Shown: piece after piece, positions 1 to 8,800 of the stretch
How positions within the stretch are numbered: the stretch's first letter is position 1
Layout: every line of letters begins with the position of its first letter
Origin: AWTP1-13 sp050248715
Lineage (GTDB): Bacteria; Pseudomonadota; Alphaproteobacteria; Rhizobiales; Hyphomicrobiaceae
NCBI GenBank assembly: GCA_050248715.1
Contig: JBFWRV010000012.1
Span: 37,632 to 101,631 of the forward strand
Direction of reading: 5' to 3'
DNA: 64,000 nucleotides
Translations under genes and position numbers: made by a program
Notes under the pieces: model-generated
Databases searched by the model: none
Told to the model about the DNA's origin: nothing
The model's input: the letters and a program-made list of their open reading frames with translations, nothing else

Positions 1-130
1 ACATGCCGCCGCCCGACTCCACGTGCTCAAGGGCGCGCACCTTTGTCGGCTCCGGCGGAAAAGCCTCGATGCGGTAGATGCGATCGAGCGCTGCATGTCC
101 CACGCAGATGAGGCGCTTCGCCGTTGGCAT
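1..130 (-). CDS. PfkB-family sugar kinase, N-terminal part (cut by window edge)
   Basis: The reverse strand reads from an ATG at 130 off the left edge, giving 43 residues that begin MPTAKRLICVGHAALDRIYR and continue to an ESGGGM segment. The opening beta strand with xxVGxAxLD followed by a later GG(G) motif is the typical N-terminus of PfkB/ribokinase-type carbohydrate kinases, which phosphorylate sugars or nucleosides with ATP. A stop codon lies in frame four codons upstream of this ATG, and an AGGA sits about 7 bases before it, so this start is well supported. The substrate cannot be told from this fragment. The gene is divergent from the rpoE-like gene. Confidence 0.75.
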   Translation of the reverse strand, partial: MPTAKRLICVGHAALDRIYRIEAFPPEPTKVRALEHVESGGGM

Positions 131-266
131 GCCCGCGTCCTAGCCTTCTGCCGCCGGCCGGACCTCCTCGAGCCCTCCAAGCGGACTGCAACGATACTGC
201 CGCGCGCGGTCGCCTGAAAGCCAAGCCGTTCCCGTCTTAACGCAGGTTGCGGATCGGCCCGGCAAC

Positions 267-296
267 TGATCCAAGGGGGCGGCCGGCGCGTAGATT
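267..296 (+). promoter_or_regulatory. Candidate RpoE (ECF11-type) autoregulatory promoter
   Basis: TGATCC at 267-272 is followed after 18 bases by TAGATT at 291-296. This resembles the promoter type known for Rhodobacter sphaeroides sigma-E (TGATCC -35, TAAGA-like -10, spacing near 18). It lies directly before the sigma factor gene, as expected for autoregulation. Transcription would start near 303, which rules out a translation start at 247. Confidence 0.6.
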
Positions 297-387
297 TTGC
301 ACCATGACGCACCCGTCGGCTATGCTCGGCTTTTCTTTCACCACGCGGGCGGGCGGTGGGCGGCGCCCGGCCAGGGCTATCGGCGGC

Positions 388-921
388 ATGGCGGACCTAT
401 TGCGGCGCGTGGCCGAGCAGGCGGATCCCGAGGCGTTCCGCGAGCTGTTCGAGACGTATGGGCCCCGCGTCAAGGCCTACATGATGCGTCAGGGCGCCGA
501 TGCCGCAACGGCGGAGGACTTGGCGCAGGAGACGCTGCTGGCCGTATGGCGCCGGGCCTCGCTGTATGTCGCAGACAAAGGTAGCGCGGCGACCTGGATC
601 TTCGCCATCGCTCGCAACATGCGTATCGACCGGCTGCGCCGCGAGATGCCCTGGCAGGAGCTGCCCGAGGAACGGGCCGAGCAACCCTCGGGCGAGGCGG
701 CGCCCGACGAGGCGTTGTCGGACAAGGAGCGTCAGCTACGCGTGCGTGCCGCTCTCGCCGAATTGCCGCCGGATCAGCATGAGGTGGTCGCCCTCGCTTA
801 CATCGATGGTCTGTCGCACGGCGAGATTGCCCAGCGCCTCGGCCTGCCGCTCGGCACCGTGAAATCGCGTATGCGCGTGGCCTATCAGAAGATTCGCGCG
901 GCGCTCGAGGACCTGCAATGA
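388..921 (+). CDS. rpoE: RpoE-type ECF sigma factor (ECF11)
   Basis: A 177-residue ECF sigma factor. Region 2 contains the DLAQETLLAVWRRA helix and the ATWIFAIARNMRIDRLRR segment that binds the -10 element. Region 4 has the LSHGEIAQRLGLPLGTVKSR helix-turn-helix for the -35 element. Together with the ChrR-type gene that overlaps its stop codon (ATGA), it forms a sigma/anti-sigma pair like the singlet-oxygen response pair of Rhodobacter. The frame is open further upstream, with other possible starts at 247, 304 and 322. 388 was chosen because the protein then aligns with known RpoE N-termini and because the candidate promoter lies at 267-296; no start has a strong ribosome binding site, so the start is uncertain. 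Confidence 0.88.
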   Translation: MADLLRRVAEQADPEAFRELFETYGPRVKAYMMRQGADAATAEDLAQETLLAVWRRASLYVADKGSAATWIFAIARNMRIDRLRREMPWQELPEERAEQPSGEAAPDEALSDKERQLRVRAALAELPPDQHEVVALAYIDGLSHGEIAQRLGLPLGTVKSRMRVAYQKIRAALEDLQ

Positions 922-1547
922 CCATCACCCATCACCTCGACGATGCCACGCTGATGAGCTTTTCCTCCGGCGCGCTGCCGGCGGCGCTGGCCGCGGTCGC
1001 CGCCGCCCACGTCGACGTCTGCACCCTTTGCCGGCGCGAGATGGCCGCGCTCGAGCAGGTGGGGGCGGCGCTGCTTTCCGGGCTGTCCCCCGTTGCGCTT
1101 GCCCCCGGGCAGCCTCTGCTTCCGAGCGGTCCGCGCGAGCCGCGCGAGCGTGCCGCCGTCCGCGCCGGCGACGTTCCGCGCCCGCTCGCCGGCCTCATCG
1201 GTGGCGATCTCGACGGCGTGCCGTGGCGGTGGATCGGCCCCGGCGTCTGGGACCATCGGCTGCCGCTAATGGGCGCGGGAAAGCTGCGGCTGATCAAGGC
1301 TGGGCCGGGGCGCAGCCTGCCCGAGCATGGTCATATCGGCTCGGAGATGACGCTCGTGCTGCGCGGCTCGTTCCGCGACGAGGCGGGGCAGTATCTGCGG
1401 GGCGACGTGGCGGAGGCGGACGAGAGCATGCCGCACCAGCCCGTCAACGATGCTGACGGCGACTGTATCTGCCTGGTGGGTAGCGAGCGGCCCGAGCAGT
1501 TCTCGGGTCTGCTGGCGCGCCAGTGGCAGCGTCTGCGCCGGTTCTGA
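918..1547 (+). CDS. chrR: ChrR-type zinc anti-sigma factor with cupin domain
   Basis: A 209-residue protein that should hold the preceding sigma factor inactive in the cytoplasm and release it under singlet oxygen or related stress. The N-terminal zinc anti-sigma domain carries H31-x3-C35-x2-C38. The C-terminal half is a ChrR cupin with H137, H139, E143 and H173, which keep the spacing of the zinc ligands known in Rhodobacter ChrR. The start codon overlaps the sigma factor stop (ATGA), indicating translational coupling. Both metal sites look intact, so the switch is probably functional. Confidence 0.9.
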   Translation: MTITHHLDDATLMSFSSGALPAALAAVAAAHVDVCTLCRREMAALEQVGAALLSGLSPVALAPGQPLLPSGPREPRERAAVRAGDVPRPLAGLIGGDLDGVPWRWIGPGVWDHRLPLMGAGKLRLIKAGPGRSLPEHGHIGSEMTLVLRGSFRDEAGQYLRGDVAEADESMPHQPVNDADGDCICLVGSERPEQFSGLLARQWQRLRRF

Positions 1548-1680
1548 GCGGTCACGTTGCGGCATGGCGCCTGTATTCGCTGCCCGATTATTGCCCAATA
1601 GCGCCGGTATACGACTCGTGTGGCGTTAGGTGAGCGGTGCGTAGACCTCACTTCGCTTTGCCACTGCTTCGGGGGACATC

Positions 1681-2241
1681 ATGCGCATCTATAGCCGCCG
1701 CGAGGCGGTTTCGCTCACGCTCCTTTCAGCTTTGAGCATTGCCGTCGCCGCCAATGACAGCGAGGCGCGGTCCGGGCCGGCGATCGACGCCGACGTCGCC
1801 GCCACCCTGCGTGAGTTCGAGTGGCGCATCGGCGGTGCGCGCGAGCTTCTTGCCAAGTCGGCAGCCGTGCTCGTCTTCCCTTCCGTCATCAAGGCGGGAA
1901 TGGGTGTCGGCGGCGAGTACGGAGAGGGTGCCCTGCTCATCCGCGGCAGGACGGAGGGGTATTATAACACCATATCGGCCTCGTTCGGCTTTCAGCTCGG
2001 AGCCCAGGCGCGATCGGTGATCATCGCATTCATGACGCCCGAGGCGCTGGCGGGCTTCCGGCGCGTGAGGGGCTGGAAGGTCGGCGTCGACGGATCGGTG
2101 GCGCTGATAACCGTCGGCATCGGCGGGTCGATCGACTCAAGCAAAATCGTGAGCCCAATCGTGGGCTTCATCTTCGACGGCAAAGGCCTGATGTACAATC
2201 TGACGCTGGAAGGCTCGAAGATCAGCAGAATCTACCGCTGA
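1681..2241 (+). CDS. SYLF-domain (YSC84-like) lipid-binding protein, exported
   Basis: A 186-residue protein with an N-terminal export signal that includes a twin-arginine stretch (SRREAVSLTLL) followed by a hydrophobic segment. The remainder is a SYLF/YSC84 domain: the AVLVFPSVIKAGMGVGGEYG segment, a GYYNTISASFGFQLGAQ strand and the final FDGKGLMYNLTLEG segment are typical. SYLF domains bind phospholipids, and bacterial members are small secreted or periplasmic proteins of uncertain role. It stands alone between chrR and the ATP synthase operon, 133 bases after chrR, and could belong to the RpoE regulon, although no good TGATCC element was seen directly upstream. Confidence 0.82.
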   Translation: MRIYSRREAVSLTLLSALSIAVAANDSEARSGPAIDADVAATLREFEWRIGGARELLAKSAAVLVFPSVIKAGMGVGGEYGEGALLIRGRTEGYYNTISASFGFQLGAQARSVIIAFMTPEALAGFRRVRGWKVGVDGSVALITVGIGGSIDSSKIVSPIVGFIFDGKGLMYNLTLEGSKISRIYR

Positions 2242-2286
2242 AGCTGAAGGAGCCCGTCCGGGCGACAGGCCGGCAGGCACACCCCC

Positions 2287-2772
2287 TCAGTTGAGGCGGC
2301 CCCGCAGATCGCGGATGCTCTGGTCGACGAGGGAGGCGTCGCCGCCGGCAGCCATCTTCTCGCGCAGGATTTTCTCGGCCGCGGCCACTGCCACGTCGAT
2401 GGCCGACGCACGCACCTCATCCAGGGCCTGCGCCTCCGCCCGCTCGATCTTCTCCTCGGCCATCCGCGTGCGCCGCTCGAGCGATTCCGTCAGGCTGGCG
2501 CGCGTTTCGTTTGCCAGGGCCTCGGCCTCGCGGCGAGCCGTCTCGACGATGACGTCGGTCTCCTGCCCGACATTGCGATGCTTCTTCTGGTAGTCGGCGA
2601 GCAGGGCCTGGGCCTCCTCGCGCAGGCGGCGTGCCTCGTCGAGCTCCTTGCGGATCGCCTCGGCACGCTCGTCAAGCGCCTTGGAGATGAGCCTGGGCAC
2701 CCGGTAGTAGAGCAGGACGAGCACGAACGCGACGAAAGCGACCGCAACCCAGAACTCTGCCATCTGCAGCAT
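2287..2772 (-). CDS. atpF: ATP synthase F0 subunit b
   Basis: A 161-residue subunit b of F1F0 ATP synthase, part of the peripheral stalk. It has one N-terminal membrane helix (about residues 7-24) followed by a long charged coiled-coil helix rich in Glu, Arg and Ala. The frame runs open far upstream, but the start at 2772 (MLQMAEFW) lies 5 bases after the stop of the b' gene and gives the usual family length. It is the last gene of the F0 operon atpI-atpB-atpE-b'-b. No F1 genes follow, which is normal in alphaproteobacteria, where F0 and F1 lie in separate operons. Confidence 0.93.
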   Translation of the reverse strand: MLQMAEFWVAVAFVAFVLVLLYYRVPRLISKALDERAEAIRKELDEARRLREEAQALLADYQKKHRNVGQETDVIVETARREAEALANETRASLTESLERRTRMAEEKIERAEAQALDEVRASAIDVAVAAAEKILREKMAAGGDASLVDQSIRDLRGRLN

Positions 2773-2777
2773 GCTGA

Positions 2778-3317
2778 CTACTCCGCCGCCCGTTGCACGA
2801 GGGCGCGTTGGACCTCGTCCTTGCTCACTTCCTTGCCGATCAGCCGCGCCACGATCGCGCCGGCAATCTCGCCGGCAATGTCGCCGACGCTCGCCAGGGC
2901 CTTCGATTTGGTATCGATGATACGGCTTTCGGCCTCTGCAACCTTGGCCGCGATCTGCGCCTCGACCTTGGCCCGTTCCTTGTCGACCTCGGCCGTAAGC
3001 TTGTCTCGCATGCCCTTGGCGATGCTGCTGGCCTGGGCCCGCGCGTCGGCAAGCGCCTTCTCGTAGTTGGAGAGTGCCTGCTCGGTGTCGGACTTGAGTT
3101 TCTCGGCCTGGGCCAAGTCGCGCTTGATGCGGTCGCCGCGCTCCTCGATCACCTCGCCGACGCGAGGCAGGACGATCCGCTTCAACAGCAGGTAGAGCAG
3201 GCCGAAGGTGATTGCCAGCCATACGAGCTGCGGCGCGAACGTGCTCGCATCAAGCGGGGGGAACACCTTCAATTGTCCCCCGCCCCCGGGTGTGGCTGTG
3301 CCGACGTTCTGGGCCAT
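2778..3317 (-). CDS. atpG: ATP synthase F0 subunit b'
   Basis: A 179-residue subunit b' (AtpG/AtpF2 type). A glycine-rich N-terminal extension precedes one membrane helix (LVWLAITFGLLYLLLKRIVL, about residues 31-50), followed by a long amphipathic coiled coil. Phototrophic and other alphaproteobacteria build the peripheral stalk from a b/b' pair rather than two b copies. It lies between atpE and atpF in the same direction with short gaps. Confidence 0.92.
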   Translation of the reverse strand: MAQNVGTATPGGGGQLKVFPPLDASTFAPQLVWLAITFGLLYLLLKRIVLPRVGEVIEERGDRIKRDLAQAEKLKSDTEQALSNYEKALADARAQASSIAKGMRDKLTAEVDKERAKVEAQIAAKVAEAESRIIDTKSKALASVGDIAGEIAGAIVARLIGKEVSKDEVQRALVQRAAE

Positions 3318-3348
3318 GGAATGGGTCCCGTTGTCGAGGCTTCTCCGA

Positions 3349-3573
3349 TCAGGTGAACAGCAGCAGGAAGGCGATGAGCAGCGCGAAGATGCCCAAAGCT
3401 TCCGTCACGGCGAAGCCGAAGATCAGACGGCCGAACTGCCCGTCGGCTGCGGATGGATTGCGCAAGGCGCCCTGCAGGAACTGGCCGAACAGATTGCCGA
3501 CGCCGATGGCGGCAGCTCCCGTGCCGATGGCGGCAAGACCGGCGCCGATGAGCTTCGCGGAGGCGGGATCCAT
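3349..3573 (-). CDS. atpE: ATP synthase F0 subunit c
   Basis: A 74-residue, two-helix proteolipid that forms the proton-driven c-ring. The first helix is rich in Gly and Ala with the spaced glycines needed for tight packing, the polar loop is RNPSA, and the second helix carries the essential proton-binding glutamate E58 in FAVTEALGIF. Length is normal for the family. It sits between atpB and the b' gene. Confidence 0.96.
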   Translation of the reverse strand: MDPASAKLIGAGLAAIGTGAAAIGVGNLFGQFLQGALRNPSAADGQFGRLIFGFAVTEALGIFALLIAFLLLFT

Positions 3574-3627
3574 GGATTGCTTCTCCCTTTGAGAGTTGGG
3601 TGGTGGAAACGATGTCCGAGCGCCGAT

Positions 3628-4407
3628 CTAGTGTCCTGGATGCAGCGCGTCGTTGAGGTACATGCAGGTGAGCATGGTGAACACGTAGGCCTGAAGAAAC
3701 GCCACCAGCACCTCGAGGGCCGTGATGGCGACGGTCATCAGCAACGGGAGCGGCGCCAGGGCGGCAAAGCCGCCGGCGCTCAGCAGCATGACGACGAACC
3801 CGCCGAACACCTTGAGCGTGATGTGTCCGGCCAGCATGTTGGCGAACAGGCGCACGGAATGGCTGATCGGCCGGGACAAGAAGGAGATGACCTCGATCAT
3901 CGTCACCAGCGGCAGCACGAAGATGGGGACACCGGACGGCACGAACAGCTTGAGGAAACGGATGCCGTTCTTGGCGAAGCCGATGAAGATGACAGTGAGG
4001 AACACGAGGCCCGCAAGCGCCGCCGTGACGACGATGTGGCTCGTGACGGTAAAGAAGCCGGGGATGATGCCCAGCATGTTGCAGACGAAGATGAAGAGGA
4101 ACAGCGTGAACACGAAGGGGAAATACTTCATGCCCGCGTGCCCCGTGCTTTCGCGCAGCATGCCGGCCACGAACTCGTAGGTGATCTCGGCCATCGACTG
4201 CATGCGGTTCGGCACCAGCGCGCGCGCGCGCATGGAAACCATGAAGAAGCCGACCGCCACGATCACGGCCAGCAGCATGAACAGCGATGAGTTGGTGAAG
4301 GAGACGTCCCAGCCGAAGAGCTTGATGGGGAGGATGGGATGGATTTCGAATTGATGGATGGGGTCGGGCATTCCCGCGCCGCCATGACCCGCCTCGGATG
4401 CTGCCAC
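3628..4407 (-). CDS. atpB: ATP synthase F0 subunit a
   Basis: A 259-residue multi-spanning subunit a, which forms the proton half-channels next to the c-ring. The segment SHSVRLFANMLAGH holds the essential arginine. The start is a GTG at 4407, 9 bases after the atpI stop, with GGGGA placed 6 bases before it. An ATG at 4371 is a possible shorter start. Many hydrophobic helices are visible throughout. Confidence 0.94.
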   Translation of the reverse strand: MAASEAGHGGAGMPDPIHQFEIHPILPIKLFGWDVSFTNSSLFMLLAVIVAVGFFMVSMRARALVPNRMQSMAEITYEFVAGMLRESTGHAGMKYFPFVFTLFLFIFVCNMLGIIPGFFTVTSHIVVTAALAGLVFLTVIFIGFAKNGIRFLKLFVPSGVPIFVLPLVTMIEVISFLSRPISHSVRLFANMLAGHITLKVFGGFVVMLLSAGGFAALAPLPLLMTVAITALEVLVAFLQAYVFTMLTCMYLNDALHPGH

Positions 4408-4416
4408 GTTCTTCCC

Positions 4417-4830
4417 CTAGTCCTCGTCGTCCGGCACCTTGCTTCCGATCCGGCCGCCGGTCCTGGCCATGATCTCCTTCTGCATCTTCTCGTAGGCCCG
4501 CACCACGTTGAGGACGCCGGCCGCGAACCCGAGCACGAAGAACAGCAGGAACAGCCAGGGAGTGGAACCGAGCCACCGATCCAGGCCGTAGCCGATGGCA
4601 CCCCCGACGATTACCGCTGCCACCAATTCGGCGGCCATGCGCATGCCGTAGGCCATACCACGGCCGCGCATTTCGGCATCCAGTTCGGCCTCGGCTTCAG
4701 CGTGATGCTGGGCCTTGACCTTGTCCAACCGCGCACCGAGCTCGGAAATCCTGCCCTCGAACGCGGCCCGCTCATCGTCGCTCATCTGGCGTTGGCCGGG
4801 TGAGCCTCGACTGTCGGCAGGTTCAGGCAT
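4417..4830 (-). CDS. atpI: ATP synthase accessory protein AtpI
   Basis: A 137-residue protein with a charged, helical N-terminal half and two membrane helices (about residues 66-85 and 93-112, ending in a VVRAYEKMQK segment). This is the AtpI layout; AtpI aids c-ring assembly and may serve in Mg2+/Ca2+ uptake. It is the first gene of the F0 operon, as usual. The operon promoter should lie in 4831-5008, where no clear -35/-10 pair could be picked out. Confidence 0.88.
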   Translation of the reverse strand: MPEPADSRGSPGQRQMSDDERAAFEGRISELGARLDKVKAQHHAEAEAELDAEMRGRGMAYGMRMAAELVAAVIVGGAIGYGLDRWLGSTPWLFLLFFVLGFAAGVLNVVRAYEKMQKEIMARTGGRIGSKVPDDED

Positions 4831-5008
4831 CGGACTGTCGTCCTCGGCGGAAGCGGACCGACTTCACCTACTCCCCCCGAGGCCCGTTGAACGGGCCGCA
4901 CCATAGGGACGACCCCGGAGGGTGTCAAGGAATGCACGGGCGCACCAAGCACTTACCGCACATGGCAGATTTCGAGATTGCTCCGCCATGCGACAATTGG
5001 ACCGGACT

Positions 5009-5668
5009 CTATGCCGCGTGCTCTCCCTTCAGCACGGTGAGCGCGGTTGCGGCCAGCGCGCCGGGCGCATTGCACAGGACGGCGGCGCCGGCCTTCTCCA
5101 GCTCGCGGGCGCTGCCGTAGCCCCAGGTCACTCCGATTGCCGGCATACGGTTGCGGGCTGCGGCCAGGACGTCGTGCTCGCGGTCGCCAATCATGATCGC
5201 CGCGTCGGGCCGCACGCCCTCGCTGGCAATGATATGAGCAATCAGGTCGTGCTTGTGGTCACGGGTGCCGTCGAGCTCGGGGCCGTAGATGCCGGCGAAG
5301 CGTGGGGCCAGGCCGAAACGCTCCAGGATCGGCCGCGCGTAGTAGTGCGGCTTGGCGGTGGCGATGAACAGCCGGCAGCCGGCCGCGCACAGCGCGTCCA
5401 GTGCCGCCGGCACACCGTCGTAGACCACCGCGTCGTACATGCCGCCGCTGAAATAGCACTCGCGGTAGTGGGCGATGGCATCTTCCGTCAGGTCCGATCG
5501 GCCCAGCAGCTTGGGAAAGGAGACGCGGAACGGCGGGCCGATCATCCAGAGCAGATCGTCGGCCGGCGGCACAGGAACGCCCAGTTTGCCCAGCGCGTAC
5601 TGGATCGAGCCGATCAGCCCCGGCTTGGGGTCGACGAGCGTGCCGTCGAGATCGACGAGAATATCCAT
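5009..5668 (-). CDS. HAD-superfamily phosphatase (phosphoglycolate phosphatase-like)
   Basis: A 219-residue HAD hydrolase. Motif I is DLDGTLVD (nucleophile D6, acid D8), motif II is the FIATAK strand, motif III is the Lys in DHKHDLI, and motif IV is MIGDREHD. The alpha-helical cap between motifs I and II fits subfamily I (Gph/PGP and related sugar phosphatases). Phosphoglycolate phosphatase is possible, but substrate choice in this family cannot be read from motifs. It stands alone between the ATP synthase operon and smc. Confidence 0.85.
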   Translation of the reverse strand: MDILVDLDGTLVDPKPGLIGSIQYALGKLGVPVPPADDLLWMIGPPFRVSFPKLLGRSDLTEDAIAHYRECYFSGGMYDAVVYDGVPAALDALCAAGCRLFIATAKPHYYARPILERFGLAPRFAGIYGPELDGTRDHKHDLIAHIIASEGVRPDAAIMIGDREHDVLAAARNRMPAIGVTWGYGSARELEKAGAAVLCNAPGALAATALTVLKGEHAA

Positions 5669-5769
5669 GTGAGCCTCCCTCTCCTCATTCTACTTCAGAA
5701 TGGGAAGATGAGCGGGGTGGGGCGGCAGCGAAGCTGTGCGCCGATGTTGTGGCTGGCCCTGCCCTCGAC

Positions 5770-5794
5770 CCCCTCCCCGAAAAAAGGGAGAGGG
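5770..5794 (-). terminator. Hairpin downstream of smc (CCCTC-type)
   Basis: CCCTCCCC, a short A-rich loop and GGGAGAGGG form an imperfect inverted repeat 15 bases beyond the smc stop. It has no T-run after the stem. A related hairpin occurs at 35802-35829, so this may be a dispersed intergenic hairpin acting as an end signal. Confidence 0.4.
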
Positions 5795-5808
5795 AATGAC
5801 TCCCCGTC

Positions 5809-8800
5809 TCAAGCTGCGACCGTGAACGATTGGGCCGTCTCGAGGTCAACCGAGACCAGCTGGCTCACCCCTTTTTCGCCCATGGTGACGCCGAAGAGGC
5901 GGTTCATGCGGGCCATGGTCATAGGATGATGCGTGATGACGAGAAAGCGCGTGGCTGTGTCGGCCGCCATCTTCTCCATCAGCGTGCAGAAGCGGTCGAC
6001 GTTGGAATCGTCGAGCGGCGCGTCCACCTCGTCGAGCACGCAGATCGGCGAGGGGTTGGTCAGGAACACGGCGAAGATCAGCGCCATGGCCGTGAGCGAC
6101 TGTTCGCCGCCGGAGAGCAGGGAGAGCGTCACCGGCTTCTTGCCGGGCGGCTTGGCAACGATCTCGAGACCTCCTTCCAGCGGATCCTCGGCCTCGACCA
6201 TCTCGAGGCGTGCTTCGCCGCCGCCGAACAGCGTGTGGAAGAGGCTCTGGAAGTGCGCGTTGACCGTATCGAAGGCGGTCTGCAGCCGGCTGCGGCCTTC
6301 GTTGTTGATCTGGCCGATGCCGCCGCGCAGCTTGGCGATGGCCTCCTCGACGTCGCTCTTCTCCTTGTCCAGCCCTTCGAATTGCTGGGAGAGCGTCGCG
6401 AGGTCCTCGTCGGCCTGCAGGTTGACGCCGCCCAGGCGCTCGCGGTCGGCCTTGAGGCGGGTGAGCTGGGCGTCGGCCTGCTCCAGCGTGGGCAGCTCGG
6501 TGCCCGGCTCCAACTGGGCGGCCGCCAGGCAGCCGTCCGGGGCGCAACCCAGTTGCTCGCGGATCCGCCGCGCCTCCTCGGCGCGCCGCTCGCGGGCATT
6601 CTCCAGCCGCGCCTCGATGCGGGCGCGCGCTTCGCGCTCGTCGGCAACCGCCCCCTGCGCCACCCGCAGCTCCTGGGCGGCCTGGCGGTGCGCGGTGTCG
6701 GCGGCGGCGAGTTCGTCGGCAGCGGCCTGGCGGTCGCGCTCGGCCGTGCCAAGTTCGGTCATGATCCCCTGGCGCTGCTCCTCCACCAGGGCCGGCAGCT
6801 CGGCGAGCCTCGCGATCTCGGGTTCGGCCTCGGCGATGCGTTCCTTGAGCGTGGCGATCTGCTGGTCGGCGCCGGCGGAGCGTGTGCGCCAGCGCTCGCT
6901 TTCAAGGCCGATCGCGGCGCTTCGCTCGGTGCGCGCGCGATGCTCGCGTTCCAGCGTGATGAGCTCGGTCCGGCTCTCGCTGACCCGCGTGCGCAGGTCG
7001 GCCGCGGAGGTCTGGGCGGCTGCCAGCTCCGCCTCGAGGGATTCCGTGCTCCCCAGCCCTTCGATCTCGGACTGAGTTTCGGCGAGCTGCAGGTGGGCGT
7101 CGGCCAGCGCCTCCTGCGCGTTGCTTTTGGCATCGCCGACAGCGGCGATGCGGGCCTCCGTCTCGCGCGCCTGCCGCTCCATGGCGGTCAGCGTATCGCG
7201 CGTCTGGGCCAGCTTGCCCTGGGTCTCGCGCCAAAGCTGGCGCAGCCGGCGCTCCTCGACATGGGCAGCTTGATGGCGCTCGCCCGCAGCCTCGGCGTCC
7301 GACCGCGCGGTCTCGGCGGTGCGCCGGGCCTCGGCTTCCTGCGCCGCAAGCGCGCTCAACCGGCTGCGCTCGGCAAGCCGCGCGGCTGCCGCCGTCGACA
7401 CCTGGGTGGTGGCCACGAATCCATCCCAGCGCCACAGGTGCCCCTCGCGCGAGACGAGGCGCTGGCCGGATCGCAACTGGGCCTGCAGGCGAGGGCCGTC
7501 GGCCAGATTCGCGACGACGCCGATTTGCCGCAGGCGGCGTTCAAGCTCGCGCGGGCCGGTGACGCGAGCCGAGAGCGGTTCGACGCCGGCCGGCAGAGCG
7601 GGGTCCGGCTCGGGAGCCGCGTTGAGCCGCCAGTGCACAGCGGCATCGGCAACCGTCGGCGCGTCGAGATCGTCGCCGAGGGCCGCGGCGAGCGCCATCT
7701 CGAAGCCGGCTTCCACCTTGATCTGATCGAGCACCGGAGGCAGGCCGGTGTCGCCCGCCGGCGTCAGCAGCTTGGCCAGCGTCTCGACCTCGGTGCGAAG
7801 CTGCCCGGCAGTGAGACCGGCCTCCGCCGATAGCTGGGCCTTCGCCTTTGCTTCGGTCGCCGCGGCCTGCACGGCCTCCTCGGCCGCCAGCGTCTCGACC
7901 TCGATGCCGGCGATCTCGGCCATCAGTTGCTGGCCAAGCTCCGCCGACGCCTTGAGCTTGGAGGCGTCCGGGGCGCGGCCGATGATCTCGCGCGTCTGGG
8001 CTTCCAGCGCGGCCAGTTGACGCTCGAGCTTGGTGACCTGCTCCCGCCGCTCGACCTTGCGCGCCTCCAGGCTCTGGCGATGCGCGCGGGCCTCGGCGGC
8101 GGCGGTGGTGAGCTCCGACAGGCGCGTCTCGGCGCCCTTGAGCGCGGTCGTGGCCTGATCGTGCGCCGCGAGCGCCTTCTGCTCGAAGTCGGAGGCAAGC
8201 CGCGCGGTGTTGGCAAGCGACTGGGTCTCGGCCTCCAGCCGCGCGACCGTCTCCTTCGCCTCGGCGATCAGCGAGACCTCGCGGGCCGTGTCGCGGTTGA
8301 GTTGCTCGACGCGGGCCTCGAGCTCCCGTTGCCGGTCGGCGGTGCGCTGAGCCTCGCGCTCGAGGTTCTCCCGCTCGATCTTGAAGCGGGCGACCACGGC
8401 GCCCTTGGCGGCCTCCTTTTCGCGCAAAGGCTGCAGTTTCGAGGCGCCTTCGGCCTCGGCCTTCACGGCCTTGGCCTCGGCTTCCGTGGCGCGGCCGACT
8501 TTCCCGAGCGCGCTCGCAAGATTGGCCTCCTCGCCTTCGACCTGCGCCTGCGCGTCCGCCCACCGCAGATGCAGGGCAACGGCATCGAGCTTGCGGATCT
8601 CGGCGGAGATCTCCTTGTAGCGGCGGGCCGCGCGAGCCTGGCGCTTGAGGCTTTCGATCTGCGAGTTGAGCTGGCCCAGGATGTCGTTGATGCGGGCGAG
8701 GTTGCCCTCGGCAGCCTTGAGACGCAGCTCGGCCTCGTGGCGGCGGCTGTGCAGGCCGGCGATGCCGGCGGCGTCCTCCAGGATGCGGCGGCGCTGCTCG

